From Bryobacteraceae bacterium (GTDB lineage Bacteria; Acidobacteriota; Terriglobia; Bryobacterales; Bryobacteraceae), in the NCBI GenBank assembly GCA_026129905.1, contig JAHCHE010000003.1:310001-374000 (forward strand): a stretch of 64,000 bases of DNA, in the 5' to 3' direction. A program made the translations under genes and the position numbers. The notes beneath the pieces were generated by a model, which was not told the origin of the DNA, searched no databases, and worked only from the letters and a program-made list of their open reading frames with translations. Positions 35,064 through 43,572 of the stretch are shown here, in pieces. Each line of letters begins with the position of its first letter. Position 1 is the first letter of the stretch.

Positions 35064-35402
35064 CTAGGCTTCCTCGTCCACCGAAATCTTCAGTGCTCGC
35101 AGAAACTTCTGATCCTGCGACGTCCAGCGGATGCGTCCGGCCGTTTCGGAGATATGCGCGACTTCCGGAGCCCTTTTGTCACTCCCGGATTCACGCCGCT
35201 TGTTGAAGCCGATGGTGGCCTCCAGCACCAGGAAGACGTCGTAGCCGGCGCGTTTTATCTCCCCGATGGCGGCCGCAATCCGATCCGAATCGGACAGGGA
35301 CTCGTTAATGGCATTACCGAGTTCCTGCATGAGTTGTTTCAGATTATCGTCCAAGTCGTGCCACCTTCTCTTGGCCACTTTCAGGATACCACCCCATCGC
35401 AA
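35064..35402 (-). CDS. Hypothetical cytoplasmic protein, 112 residues
   Basis: 112 residues, helical, with no signal peptide or membrane segment. The central stretch (AAAIGEIKRAGYDVFLVLEATIGF) looks like a small conserved domain and is followed by a charged, less ordered tail. Family not recognised. Starts at ATG 35402; the TAG end is at 35064. It stands alone between the inverted repeat and the TIM-barrel gene. Confidence 0.6.
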   Translation of the reverse strand: MRWGGILKVAKRRWHDLDDNLKQLMQELGNAINESLSDSDRIAAAIGEIKRAGYDVFLVLEATIGFNKRRESGSDKRAPEVAHISETAGRIRWTSQDQKFLRALKISVDEEA

Positions 35403-35533
35403 GATTTCCCATCCGCTACCCGGCCGGAGCTGGAGGCGCTTGGCAGAGACCCGTTGCCGGTCAAATCAGCCGCTGCCGTCGATCAGGACGGCTTTCCTTC
35501 TCACTCTTTCATCGGCAGGATTCGTCGCCGGCT

Positions 35534-36466
35534 TCACAGTTGGGCGACGTCGAGCCCCAGCTTTTCCTCGAGATAGCGCCTGCTGATGCCGGCGCTTTCC
35601 TTGGGCGGGCGCTGCGGCGACGAGTCCAGTTCCACCGTCAGCCAGCCCTGCCAACCGATGCGGTCCAGGTGCGACTTGATGGCGGGAAAGTCCACCCCGC
35701 CCGAGCCCAGCGCGAAGAATGGGGGATCGTTCATCACGTCGGGCCGGTCCAGCCGCGTTTTAGCGCCGCCAAGGTTCTCCGGCTTCACATCCTTCACGTG
35801 AAACTCAGCGATGCGGTGGCCGAGGGTCCTGGTGAGTTCCACCGGGTCGATGCCGGCCAACGTGATGTGTCCGGTGTCGAGCACAAACTTGATGCCGTCC
35901 GGATCGGTCCGGCCGAGCACGAAATCGATCTCCTTTCGGTTTTCGAACTGCGACCACATGTGGGCGTGGATGGCAAGCTCGACCTCTTCTTCCTTTTTCA
36001 TCCGCGGGCCGAGCGCCGCTAAGACCTCGACGATGTTCTTCAGGTCTTCGTCGGTGGTTCCTTCGGGACGGCGCGGTCCCAGGTTGATCTTGAGGTGCTT
36101 GCAGTCGAACTCGCGGATGAAACGCGCCAGCCGCAGATGGTCGTCGATCAGTTTGGCATGTTTGGCCGGATCTTCGAAATGCATCTCCATCGGCCCACTG
36201 TTGGAGATGGTCACAAAGCGGACATCGATCTCGTCGATCTTCTTCTTCAGATCGCCCGGCCGGTTCGCGTAGTCCACGAAGTAGTGAAAGAACGATTCGA
36301 CGTAGCGGTAGCCGACCTCGCGCGCCTCGCGAAACGACAGGAAGACGTCCTTCTCCCAGCCGCCTCGCGTGTTCGTGGTGATGCCCACGCGGTAGCGTGG
36401 CGACGCCGCGGCGGCCCCGGCGACAGCCGCGCCCGCCCAGAGGAATTGCCTGCGTGTCAGTCCCAT
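35534..36466 (-). CDS. Tat-exported sugar phosphate isomerase/epimerase-like TIM barrel
   Basis: 310 residues with a Tat-like leader (RRQFLWAGAAVAGAAAASP). TIM-barrel metal-site segments: LAIHAHMWSQFENRKE, FVLDTGHITLAGIDP, and EFHVKDVKPENLGG with the final ELDSSPQRPPKE. It is the third such xylose isomerase-like gene of this kind in the window, with a RhaI-type enzyme counted. First of a leftward cluster followed by an amidohydrolase and a RhaI-type isomerase upstream. Substrate unknown. Confidence 0.8.
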   Translation of the reverse strand: MGLTRRQFLWAGAAVAGAAAASPRYRVGITTNTRGGWEKDVFLSFREAREVGYRYVESFFHYFVDYANRPGDLKKKIDEIDVRFVTISNSGPMEMHFEDPAKHAKLIDDHLRLARFIREFDCKHLKINLGPRRPEGTTDEDLKNIVEVLAALGPRMKKEEEVELAIHAHMWSQFENRKEIDFVLGRTDPDGIKFVLDTGHITLAGIDPVELTRTLGHRIAEFHVKDVKPENLGGAKTRLDRPDVMNDPPFFALGSGGVDFPAIKSHLDRIGWQGWLTVELDSSPQRPPKESAGISRRYLEEKLGLDVAQL

Positions 36467-36508
36467 GCCCCTGTCCCCCCTATGGCCCGCCGTCGGCGGC
36501 GGGTTCGA

Positions 36509-37822
36509 TTAGTTCGCCCGGTTGCCCGCGATCCAAACCGACTCGATGGACCGCGTGTTCCGGATGTTATCGAGCGGGTTCTTTCCCAGCACCACCAGGT
36601 CCGCCCACTTGCCGCGCTCGAGCGATCCAAGGTCTTTCGATGCGCCGAGAAACTCCGCCGACTGCGACGTGGCCGCGCGGATGACCTGCGCCGGGGTCAT
36701 GCCGGCCTCGACCATCAGCTCCATTTCGAGCTGTTCGAAAAAGCCGGAGAAGCGGGCGGGCGGACCCGTATCGGTGCCGAAACCCGTACGCACGCCGGCG
36801 TCGAACATCGTCTTCAGGTTCTTCTTGGCCATCTCCAGCCACTGCTCGTACTTCGGCAGATCCGGATCGGCCTGGAGCTTGCTCCGATATCCTTCGCTCT
36901 TCAGCGCCGCCAGCACGTCCGGCGAGACGGACTTGGTGAAGAACGGGTCGTCCAGGAAGGAATCCGGCTTGGCGTAGATGAAGGTGGACAGTTCCCGCGT
37001 CATGGTCGCCGCCGCCTGCCACGCGCCGCGCTTCTTCATCAGCGCGATCAGTTCGGCGTCCACCGGCTTGTCCCGGACGCTGTGCGCCAAACCATCGAGC
37101 CCCGCATCCACAAGCTGCCTGGCGTCCTCGAGGTAAAAGATGTGCGCCGACACTTTCAGCCCGTGCGCATGCGCGTTCTCGATGATGGCCCGGCACAGAT
37201 CCATCGAGATCTTGTTTTCCTTGCCGAGGTGATCGTCCACCCAGATCTTCACCATATCGACGCGCTTATCGGCCAACTCCGCGACCGCCTTCTTCACCGC
37301 GGCCGCCGTTTTCACCTCGTAAGGCACGCCCTTCATGCCCGGTGCGGAGGTCGGATACCCCGCTTCGCTCGTGAACCCGCGGCCCGCGGTGAAGATCCGC
37401 GTCAGCGAGGGCCGTCCCGAGCGCTGTTCGGCGCGCACCTGGTAGACGAGATCCGCATCCGAGCCCATGCTCAGCACAGAGGTCACGCCGTACGAGGTGA
37501 AGGTCTGAAGCTGGGCGTTGAGATTGTCGCGGGTGAAATTCTTCGGGTCCTGCGCCAGGCCCTTCACGTTGCCGAGGTGGCAGTGAAGGTTGATGATGCC
37601 CGGCATGACGTACTTGCCGGCGAGGTCGATCCGCTCCGCCCCGGCGGGCGCTTTCATCCCGCTCATAGGGCCGGCGTAGACGATCCGCCCGTCCGTGATC
37701 ACCAGGGCCGCCGCCGCCACCGGAGGCTTGCCCGTTCCGTCGATCAGGGTGAAGTTCTCGAGGACCTTCGTTTCGGCGAACGCCAGAGAACATCCCAGCG
37801 CGAAAACCAAAGCAATCCGCAT
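36509..37822 (-). CDS. Exported amidohydrolase-superfamily enzyme
   Basis: 437 residues with a leader (MRIALVFALGCSLAFA). Amidohydrolase metal motifs: INLHCHLGNVKG (HxH), His in VSAHIFYL, His in DGLAHSVRD, Asp in GFGTDTGPPA. The final segment (GKWADLVVLGKNPLDNI) is the usual beta-sandwich end. Likely acts on a cyclic amide, or a prolidase-like or imidazolone-like substrate. Located outside the cytoplasm and adjacent to the two TIM-barrel genes. Confidence 0.85.
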   Translation of the reverse strand: MRIALVFALGCSLAFAETKVLENFTLIDGTGKPPVAAAALVITDGRIVYAGPMSGMKAPAGAERIDLAGKYVMPGIINLHCHLGNVKGLAQDPKNFTRDNLNAQLQTFTSYGVTSVLSMGSDADLVYQVRAEQRSGRPSLTRIFTAGRGFTSEAGYPTSAPGMKGVPYEVKTAAAVKKAVAELADKRVDMVKIWVDDHLGKENKISMDLCRAIIENAHAHGLKVSAHIFYLEDARQLVDAGLDGLAHSVRDKPVDAELIALMKKRGAWQAAATMTRELSTFIYAKPDSFLDDPFFTKSVSPDVLAALKSEGYRSKLQADPDLPKYEQWLEMAKKNLKTMFDAGVRTGFGTDTGPPARFSGFFEQLEMELMVEAGMTPAQVIRAATSQSAEFLGASKDLGSLERGKWADLVVLGKNPLDNIRNTRSIESVWIAGNRAN

Positions 37823-37858
37823 GCACTCTCCCGGTGTCGGGATTTTAGCACAGGCCGC

Positions 37859-39049
37859 TCAGGCGTAGCTGGCGACGGCGCCGCGGTTCCTCTCGCCGCG
37901 TTCGCGGGCCGCCCGCTCCAGATAGCCGCTCGCGCGGAACTCCGCCAGGGGTTCCTCCGGCAGTCCTTTCGTGCGCCGCCACAGCCGGAGCGCCGGGCGC
38001 ACGTCAACGGCGAACGCCGACTTCAGGCACTCTTCGGCTTCGATGAGGTCGCGCGCCTCCTGGCGCCGCGCCAGTTCGGCGTGATCCACCAGCGCCGCCT
38101 TGGCGAACAGTTCCTGCGCGGTGGCGGCGGTCTGGATCATTTCCTCGATTTTCGGCTTCAGATTGTGCGACTGGTCGATGGTGTACGCCACCGGCGGACG
38201 CCGCCGCGTTTCCCACTGAAAGAACAGGATCTCATGGAAGATGCGGAAGACCTGGTAAGGATCGATGGAGCCGAGGGTGAGGTCGTCGTCGGCATACCGC
38301 CGGTCGTTAAAGTGAAACCCGCCGAGCATATCCTCGGCCAGCAGCCACGCTACGATCTGTTCGATGTTCTGCGCCTGGTAATGATGCCCCGTATCGACGA
38401 GCACCTTCGCTTTCGGCCCAGCCGCCCGGGCCAGCAGGAGAGCCATGCCCCAGTCGGCGATATCGGTGTGATAGAAGGCGGGCTCGAACGGCTTGTACTC
38501 CACCAGCAGCCGCTGGGAGTCCGAGAGCCGCTCGTGCGCCGCCCGCAGCCCTTCCTCGAACAGGCCTTTTCTTCGCCTGATATTGGCGGTCCCGGGATAG
38601 TTCGAGCCGTCGGTAAACCAAAGTGAGATATCGCGGCTGCCGGTCTGCTTGGCGATCTCGATCGAATCCAGGATGTGATCGAGGGCCGCCCGGCGCGCCT
38701 CCGGCAGCGGACTGGCGAGGGAGCCGTACCTGTAAATCTGGTCCTGAAACACGTTGGGATTGATGGCGCCGATGCGAACGCCGTGCCGGTCCGCGGCTTC
38801 CGCGACCTCGCGCGCGGACGCGCCGCCGTCCGGGAAATCCCACAGCACGTGGACGGCGACAGTGGGGCAGCAGCCCGTGAACCGGTGGACCTGCCCGGCG
38901 TCGCTGAGCTTCTCTTCCGTGGTTGTCGCCGCGGCCGGCTGCACGAACTTGCCGAACCGCGTTCCGGTGTTCGCGAAACCCCAGGACGGGATCTCGATTT
39001 CGAAGCCGTCTAGCGCATTCCAGATAATTTCTTCCTGTTTTACGGGCAT
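37859..39049 (-). CDS. rhaI: L-rhamnose isomerase, RhaI type
   Basis: 396 residues with the P. stutzeri/Rhizobium-type L-rhamnose isomerase pattern: VHVLWDFPDGGASA near residue 65, then metal-ligand segments LLVEYKPFEPAFYHTD, KVLVDTGHHYQ and GFHFNDRRYADDDL. No leader, so cytoplasmic. It isomerises L-rhamnose to L-rhamnulose, and related enzymes take other aldoses. Neither RhaD-like aldolase nor a kinase is in this window. Confidence 0.75.
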   Translation of the reverse strand: MPVKQEEIIWNALDGFEIEIPSWGFANTGTRFGKFVQPAAATTTEEKLSDAGQVHRFTGCCPTVAVHVLWDFPDGGASAREVAEAADRHGVRIGAINPNVFQDQIYRYGSLASPLPEARRAALDHILDSIEIAKQTGSRDISLWFTDGSNYPGTANIRRRKGLFEEGLRAAHERLSDSQRLLVEYKPFEPAFYHTDIADWGMALLLARAAGPKAKVLVDTGHHYQAQNIEQIVAWLLAEDMLGGFHFNDRRYADDDLTLGSIDPYQVFRIFHEILFFQWETRRRPPVAYTIDQSHNLKPKIEEMIQTAATAQELFAKAALVDHAELARRQEARDLIEAEECLKSAFAVDVRPALRLWRRTKGLPEEPLAEFRASGYLERAARERGERNRGAVASYA

Positions 39050-39151
39050 AATGAGGATCTCCTAAAGAAATGCCTCTGCCATGATACGCCGGGATCGGGC
39101 GCCGCGGAGGCTTGCGCTTCAAGGTCACAGGATCGACTACACTGAACGCGT

Positions 39152-39292
39152 ATGGAGAAGCGAGTGCGGGCCGTGTATAAGGACGGCGTGCTCCATCCGC
39201 TGGAGGCCCTCCCGCTTCAAGACAAGCAGCAAGTAACCGTGATCATAAGCTGCCCAACGGTTGCGGGGCAGGAGGACTGGGGAGATCGATGA
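39152..39292 (+). CDS. DUF104 (AF2212-like) antitoxin, no toxin alongside
   Basis: 46 residues from ATG 39152. The chain follows the DUF104 antitoxin consensus closely (RVRAVYKDGVLHPLEALPLQ, then VTVII). It ends early at TGA 39290 after QEDWGDR; the next frame continues plausibly as EIDERALQIAGV, so a one-base indel may have cut its tail. DUF104 genes usually precede a PIN toxin; none follows. Too short for many gene finders. Confidence 0.6.
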   Translation: MEKRVRAVYKDGVLHPLEALPLQDKQQVTVIISCPTVAGQEDWGDR

Positions 39293-39456
39293 GCGGGCGC
39301 TGCAAATCGCCGGCGTCGATTCCGCGCCGACATTGCCCGGCAGCGCCTCATGGTTTTTCCGCCTGTCCACGAACGACACTTTCATAACGCAAGGAGACTG
39401 GATCTCATCCTGCGCAGCGGTTCCCAACCGCCGCCCGCCCGATGGCTGATCGGCCC

Positions 39457-39552
39457 GCAGGTTGCCTTTGGCAAACCTGCCCCGCAGAGCAGCATAGCCG
39501 CAACCAAATTTTCCTCATGCGGATGCGACTTGTTCGCGGCTATGCTGCTCTG
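39457..39552. repeat. Two adjacent hairpins in non-coding stretch
   Basis: The 272-base gap 39293-39564 contains no gene. It has a short hairpin GCAGGTT...AACCTGC (39457-39480) and, five bases on, a 17-base perfect inverted repeat (39485-39501 against 39536-39552, with CAGAGCAGC at the start of the left arm) around a 34-base AT-richer loop. The large stem is perfect. It lies downstream of the antitoxin and directly after the four-helix-bundle gene end, so it may be its terminator or a boundary of an inserted element. Confidence 0.6.
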
Positions 39553-39564
39553 GGCTGTCAGCGA

Positions 39565-39918
39565 TCATTCAAACAGCTTTTGCAGCAATGCCGCGAGCAT
39601 ACGTTTGATTTCCGTCGTGGCTTCCGTCAGAGCTGGGTATTGCTCAGCCGTAAGCAACTGAAGATCCCGAGCCAGGAGTAACAGATATTCCAACTCGCTA
39701 GCCGATCCCATCGCCATCCAGCAGAAGCGCGCGAAGTCGCTGTCACCGCTTCGGCCACATCCTTCAGCCAGATTGTTGGGAATCGAAAAACTCGCGCGGC
39801 GCAATTGGCTGGTCAAGCCGTACCGTTCTTCGGGTGGAAAGCCGCGGGTTGCTGCATACACCGCTAAGGTCAACCGGTGCGCCTTCTGCCATACCTTCAG
39901 CTCACGGAAATCCTTCAT
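39565..39918 (-). CDS. Four-helix-bundle protein (23S rRNA intervening-sequence protein family)
   Basis: 117 residues from ATG 39918. The opening (MKDFRELKVWQKAHRLTLAV), the RRASFSIPNNLAEGCGR loop and the C-terminal AEQYPALTEATTEIKRMLAALL helix are characteristic of the IVP/bAvd-like family. Members are tied to 23S rRNA inserts and, in one branch, to diversity-generating retroelements; no reverse transcriptase is nearby. Divergent from the frameshifted gene. Longer upstream ATGs in frame are unlikely. Confidence 0.85.
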   Translation of the reverse strand: MKDFRELKVWQKAHRLTLAVYAATRGFPPEERYGLTSQLRRASFSIPNNLAEGCGRSGDSDFARFCWMAMGSASELEYLLLLARDLQLLTAEQYPALTEATTEIKRMLAALLQKLFE

Positions 39919-40006
39919 CGGGTCCTGCCCGTGGGGGGAAGTGGCGTTCCCCGGCTTCTCGTACCCTGTGGTTATTGAGGCCGATGGCACGAGAAAGAGA
40001 AACGCC

Positions 40007-41406
40007 ATGAACGAGTTTATCTCCAGATACCAACCCCAGCTCAGCGGAGTTCTCGCCGGTTTCGACCGGCTGGTATTCCGCGGGCAGCTCGCCTTGAATC
40101 ACGACACTGGAAGGAAGGGGTATTTGTGGGCCAACGGAATCGCTTGGAAGGATTACGCCCAACACGTGGCCCAGGTTAGCCAACGCGTGAAGGAGGCCTC
40201 CTTGGTCCCCATGAACGCCGCTCATCGGCCGGTCCGCTATTTATCCAACGGCCACGACAGCAAAGAGGAACTGGCGCGTGAGAGCGCGCGCCTCCAGACC
40301 TGGTTCCCTTTCACGCTGTACGTGTACGTCAACGGCCGCGAGTGGTTGGCGCGACAGATGGATGCGGCTGGCATCGCCTATAACAGGCACGACAACTGCT
40401 TCAGTTGGATCCAGGACTTTGCGCGCGCCCAGGCGCTGATGGACCAACAGTTGACCACGGACTGGCGCCGCGCCTTGAATACCTCGCCGAGCGTATTCAT
40501 CCGCTGTTTTCCGAACTGTTCGCGCATTATCCAGTGAGTTACTATTGGACCGCGTTTCAGAGTGAATGGGCCATGGATATCGTGTTTCGCGATCCGGATC
40601 AACTCCGGCGCCTGTTTCCGCAGTTGGTTCACTTGGGCCTGGTCAGTTTCTCCAGCCCCGACGTGATGCGCTTTATGGGCAAACAGGTCTCTCCGCAGGG
40701 CCGCCCCTATGGACCCCACATGCCGGCTGTCGTCAGTGATCGGAAGGTGCGCAACGAGGGTGTGCGCATCAAGCACCGCTACGGGAAGAATTCCATCAAG
40801 ATCTACGATAAAGCGTACTCGGAACGGGGCGCTGTGCTGCGCCCGGAATTTACCCTGAATGCGCCGGGCCAGTTCCGCGTCTTCCGCCACAAGACTGGGC
40901 AGGATGAAGGACCTATGCAGTGGCGGGTTCTGCGAGCGGGAATCGCCGATTTACATCGCAGGGCCGAGGTTTCCCAAAAGGCCCTCGATCGTTACTGCAC
41001 CGCGCTAGCCGCCGTGGATGATAGCGCCTGCTTGCGGGAACTGACCGAGTCCATTGAAAAACGCGTGCGCTGGAACGGCCAGTGGGTTCGCGCTCTGCAT
41101 CCGTTTGAACCCGCGGATCTGATGTTGCTCACCGCCGTCAACCGCGGTGAATTCACCATCAACGGACTGCGCAATCGCGACCTGCAGGCCCTGCTGTTTT
41201 CCCGTCAGCCCGCCAGTAAAACGGAAGCACGTCGGCGCTCCGCCGCCGTGAGCCGCAAGCTGCGCATGTTACGCGCTCACGGCATCCTACAAAAACTGCC
41301 GCATACCCACCGCTATCAAGTCAGCGAGCACAGCCGTCTCATTCTCAACGCGGTGACCTCGGCTCAACGCATTACCACTCAGCAGCTTATAGTCCTCGCG
41401 GCGTGA
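40007..41406 (+). pseudogene. Frameshifted gene of unknown multi-domain family
   Basis: An opening ORF from ATG 40007 (MNEFISRYQPQLSGVLAGFD) runs in one frame to about 40465 with AQALMDQQLTTDW, then coding continues in another frame as LEYLAERIHPLFSELFAHYP, YYWTAFQSEWAMDIVFRD, and finally SAAVSRKLRMLRAHGILQKL, a winged-helix-like end. The two halves clearly make one protein of about 465 residues with one frameshift, needing a one-base deletion or two-base insertion in the genome, or an error. Family not identified. No DDE, HUH or recombinase motif recognised. Confidence 0.7.
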
Positions 41407-41460
41407 ATCTTCGCGCGCCGAAAAGAATTCAGACTCTAGTAGTACATGCCTGGTGACAGA

Positions 41461-42750
41461 TCAGGGAGCGTCGGCTTTCTGGCGCCTAAGGCCGGCAGTT
41501 GTGACGACGGGCGCTTCTTCCCGCCGGTGGCGGGGCAGTAATGCGATGGCGAGGGCGCCAAGCATGGCGAGGCCGAAGACCGCCATCATCGCCACGTAGT
41601 AGTTGCCGCTCATGAAGTCGCGAAGGCGGGCGACGAAATTCGGGACCCAGAATTGGGCGATCGTGTCGGTGGGGAGGATGGCCGACATCGCGCGAGCCAG
41701 GGTCGAGAGGCCGAACTGGTCCGCAGCCATCAGCGGAATCAGCATGTAGTCGGCGCCCATCGCGAATCCGAAGACCAGCGCGAACAGGTAGATCGGGCCG
41801 GTGTGGCCGGGCTTGACCAGAAACAGCGTCGGGATCGCCAGCGCCACCACCAGGTACGTCACCAGCATCACGTATTTGCGCGGCAGTTTGTCCGCCAGGT
41901 AGCCGGCCAGCAAACGTCCGGCGATGCTCGACCAGAGCACCCAGAAGGAGGCCGTGCTCCAGATGCTGTCGCGGGCGGCCTGGTCGGTGAAGCCCTGCGA
42001 CTCGAAGACGAACTTCATGTGGAAGTTGACGGCGGCAATGGAGCCGATGGAGGCCGCGCTGCCCACCAGCAGGAGCCAGAAGGGCGACTGCCGCAGGAGG
42101 TAGGCGAAACTGCGCGGGGGCTCGATGGCCGCGGGGGCCGCCGTAACGGCCGGCTGTTCCGCTCCGTCGGGGAGTTGGCCCTTGTCGGAGGGCTTGTCCC
42201 GGAGCACGAAAATCGCCAGCGGCCACGCGACGAGGAGCAGGAATCCCATGTACTGAAGGGCGTCCGTGTAAGGCAATTTGGACGCGAGGTAGGGGCCGAG
42301 CTTGTTGCCGATGGAACCGACCACCGCGACGCCGACGTAGGTGATGCCCATGGCCCGCCCGCGTTTCGCCTTAAACCAGTTCGAAATGATGATCTGGTGC
42401 GGAATGGGCCCCGACAGAAAGTACCCGATCATGTAGAGGCACCAGACGGCGTAGTATTCCCACCGGGCGCCGCTCAGGCGGGCGAACCACTGAAAGGCGA
42501 TGAACGTGACGCCGGTGCCGACGACGATGAGAAGCCGCGGGCTCACGCGCGGGACGATCACCGGCCCGGCCCAGATTGTCAGCAACACCGCGATCGGAGC
42601 GCCCATCGTGATGAAGCTGATCGGCCAGCCATGGTGGTCGCGGAAGTAGTCGAAGAAGAAAGCGATGTTGTAGTACGGAAAGCCGGTCGAGATGCCGAAC
42701 GTCAGGAAACATGCGGCGACAATCCAGCCGCCGTAGAATTTTTTTGTCAT
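41461..42750 (-). CDS. MFS transporter, oxalate/formate-antiporter-like
   Basis: 429 residues from ATG 42750 (the first of two in-frame ATGs at 42786 lacks conservation). It has about 12 hydrophobic segments. The opening (KKFYGGWIVAACFLTFGIS) and the RLLAGYLADKLPRK segment fit the MCT/OFA-like group, which moves monocarboxylates and other organic acids. It ends the long leftward gene run. Confidence 0.8.
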   Translation of the reverse strand: MTKKFYGGWIVAACFLTFGISTGFPYYNIAFFFDYFRDHHGWPISFITMGAPIAVLLTIWAGPVIVPRVSPRLLIVVGTGVTFIAFQWFARLSGARWEYYAVWCLYMIGYFLSGPIPHQIIISNWFKAKRGRAMGITYVGVAVVGSIGNKLGPYLASKLPYTDALQYMGFLLLVAWPLAIFVLRDKPSDKGQLPDGAEQPAVTAAPAAIEPPRSFAYLLRQSPFWLLLVGSAASIGSIAAVNFHMKFVFESQGFTDQAARDSIWSTASFWVLWSSIAGRLLAGYLADKLPRKYVMLVTYLVVALAIPTLFLVKPGHTGPIYLFALVFGFAMGADYMLIPLMAADQFGLSTLARAMSAILPTDTIAQFWVPNFVARLRDFMSGNYYVAMMAVFGLAMLGALAIALLPRHRREEAPVVTTAGLRRQKADAP

Positions 42751-42828
42751 TCGAGGGCGCGCTCCTGCCGAGGATGGGCGAATCACTACTTTATAACACA
42801 GGCCGCGCTGACGGCCGCCGCGGCGACG

Positions 42829-43572
42829 CTACAGCGTGCGGAGATGAAACCCTCCGTCGACGTCGATGACCGTTCCCGCCGAGTAGTCGAGGAGGCCATC
42901 GGCGATGGCGCGGACGACGCGGGCGACATCGGCGGGTTCGCCCATCCGCCGCTGCGGCAGAAGGCCGCCGGCGATCCGCTCTTCGTAGGCCGCCTGCACT
43001 TTCGCAATCATGTCCGTGCGGACGATGCCGGGCCGGATCTCAAAGACCAAGACGCCATCGGGGGCGAGGCGGGCGGCGAAAAGCGCGGCGCTCATGCTGA
43101 GAGCCGCTTTGGAGACGCAGTACTCGGCGCGGTTCACCGAGGCCGTGTAGGACGAGATGGAGGTAACGAAAACGATCCTTCCGCCGCCCTGCTCGACCAT
43201 CGCCCGCGCCGCGGCCTGGGTGAGAAAGTGCGGCCCCTTCAAGTTCGTCGTAAGCAGCTCGTCGAAACTCTCCTCGGTGGCTTCGAGGATGTCCCGGCGC
43301 TCGCGGGGCGCGATGCCGGCGTTGTTCACCAGCAGGTCCAGGCGGCCGAAGCGCTCGCGGGCGAAGGTCATCAAGGCCGCGCGGTCCGAGGGCGACGAGA
43401 TGTCGCACTGGGCAATCTCGGCGCCGCACTCCTCGCGCAGCGATTCGGCCGCGTCGCGGCGGCCGCGATACGTGGCCACGACGCGATGGGTCCGGGTCAA
43501 CTCGCTGGCGATGCCCCGGCCGATGCCGCGGCTGGCGCCGGTGACGATGGCTACAGGCCGGAGGTCGTTCAT
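42829..43572 (-). CDS. Short-chain dehydrogenase/reductase
   Basis: 247 residues from ATG 43572, which overlaps the preceding gene's stop (ATGA). Cofactor motif VTGASRGIGRGIA near the start, LLVNNAGIAPRERRD, catalytic Ser in VTSISSY and Tyr/Lys in YCVSKAAL. The residues RGRR after strand 2 favour NADP. Related to FabG-like ketoreductases. Substrate unknown. Coupled to the DUF697-like gene. Confidence 0.9.
   Translation of the reverse strand: MNDLRPVAIVTGASRGIGRGIASELTRTHRVVATYRGRRDAAESLREECGAEIAQCDISSPSDRAALMTFARERFGRLDLLVNNAGIAPRERRDILEATEESFDELLTTNLKGPHFLTQAAARAMVEQGGGRIVFVTSISSYTASVNRAEYCVSKAALSMSAALFAARLAPDGVLVFEIRPGIVRTDMIAKVQAAYEERIAGGLLPQRRMGEPADVARVVRAIADGLLDYSAGTVIDVDGGFHLRTL

Noticed and set aside
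36095-38626. 843-codon rightward open frame
   Set aside because: Shadow of the leftward TIM-barrel, amidohydrolase and RhaI genes.
39293-39449. PIN toxin downstream of the DUF104 gene
   Set aside because: No frame shows the PIN-domain start (Asp-rich VDTN-like) or its later acidic residues.
39565-39918. Four-helix-bundle gene as an Avd of a diversity-generating retroelement
   Set aside because: No reverse transcriptase, no template/variable repeat pair and no C-type lectin target were found nearby. The protein looks like an ordinary IVP-family gene.
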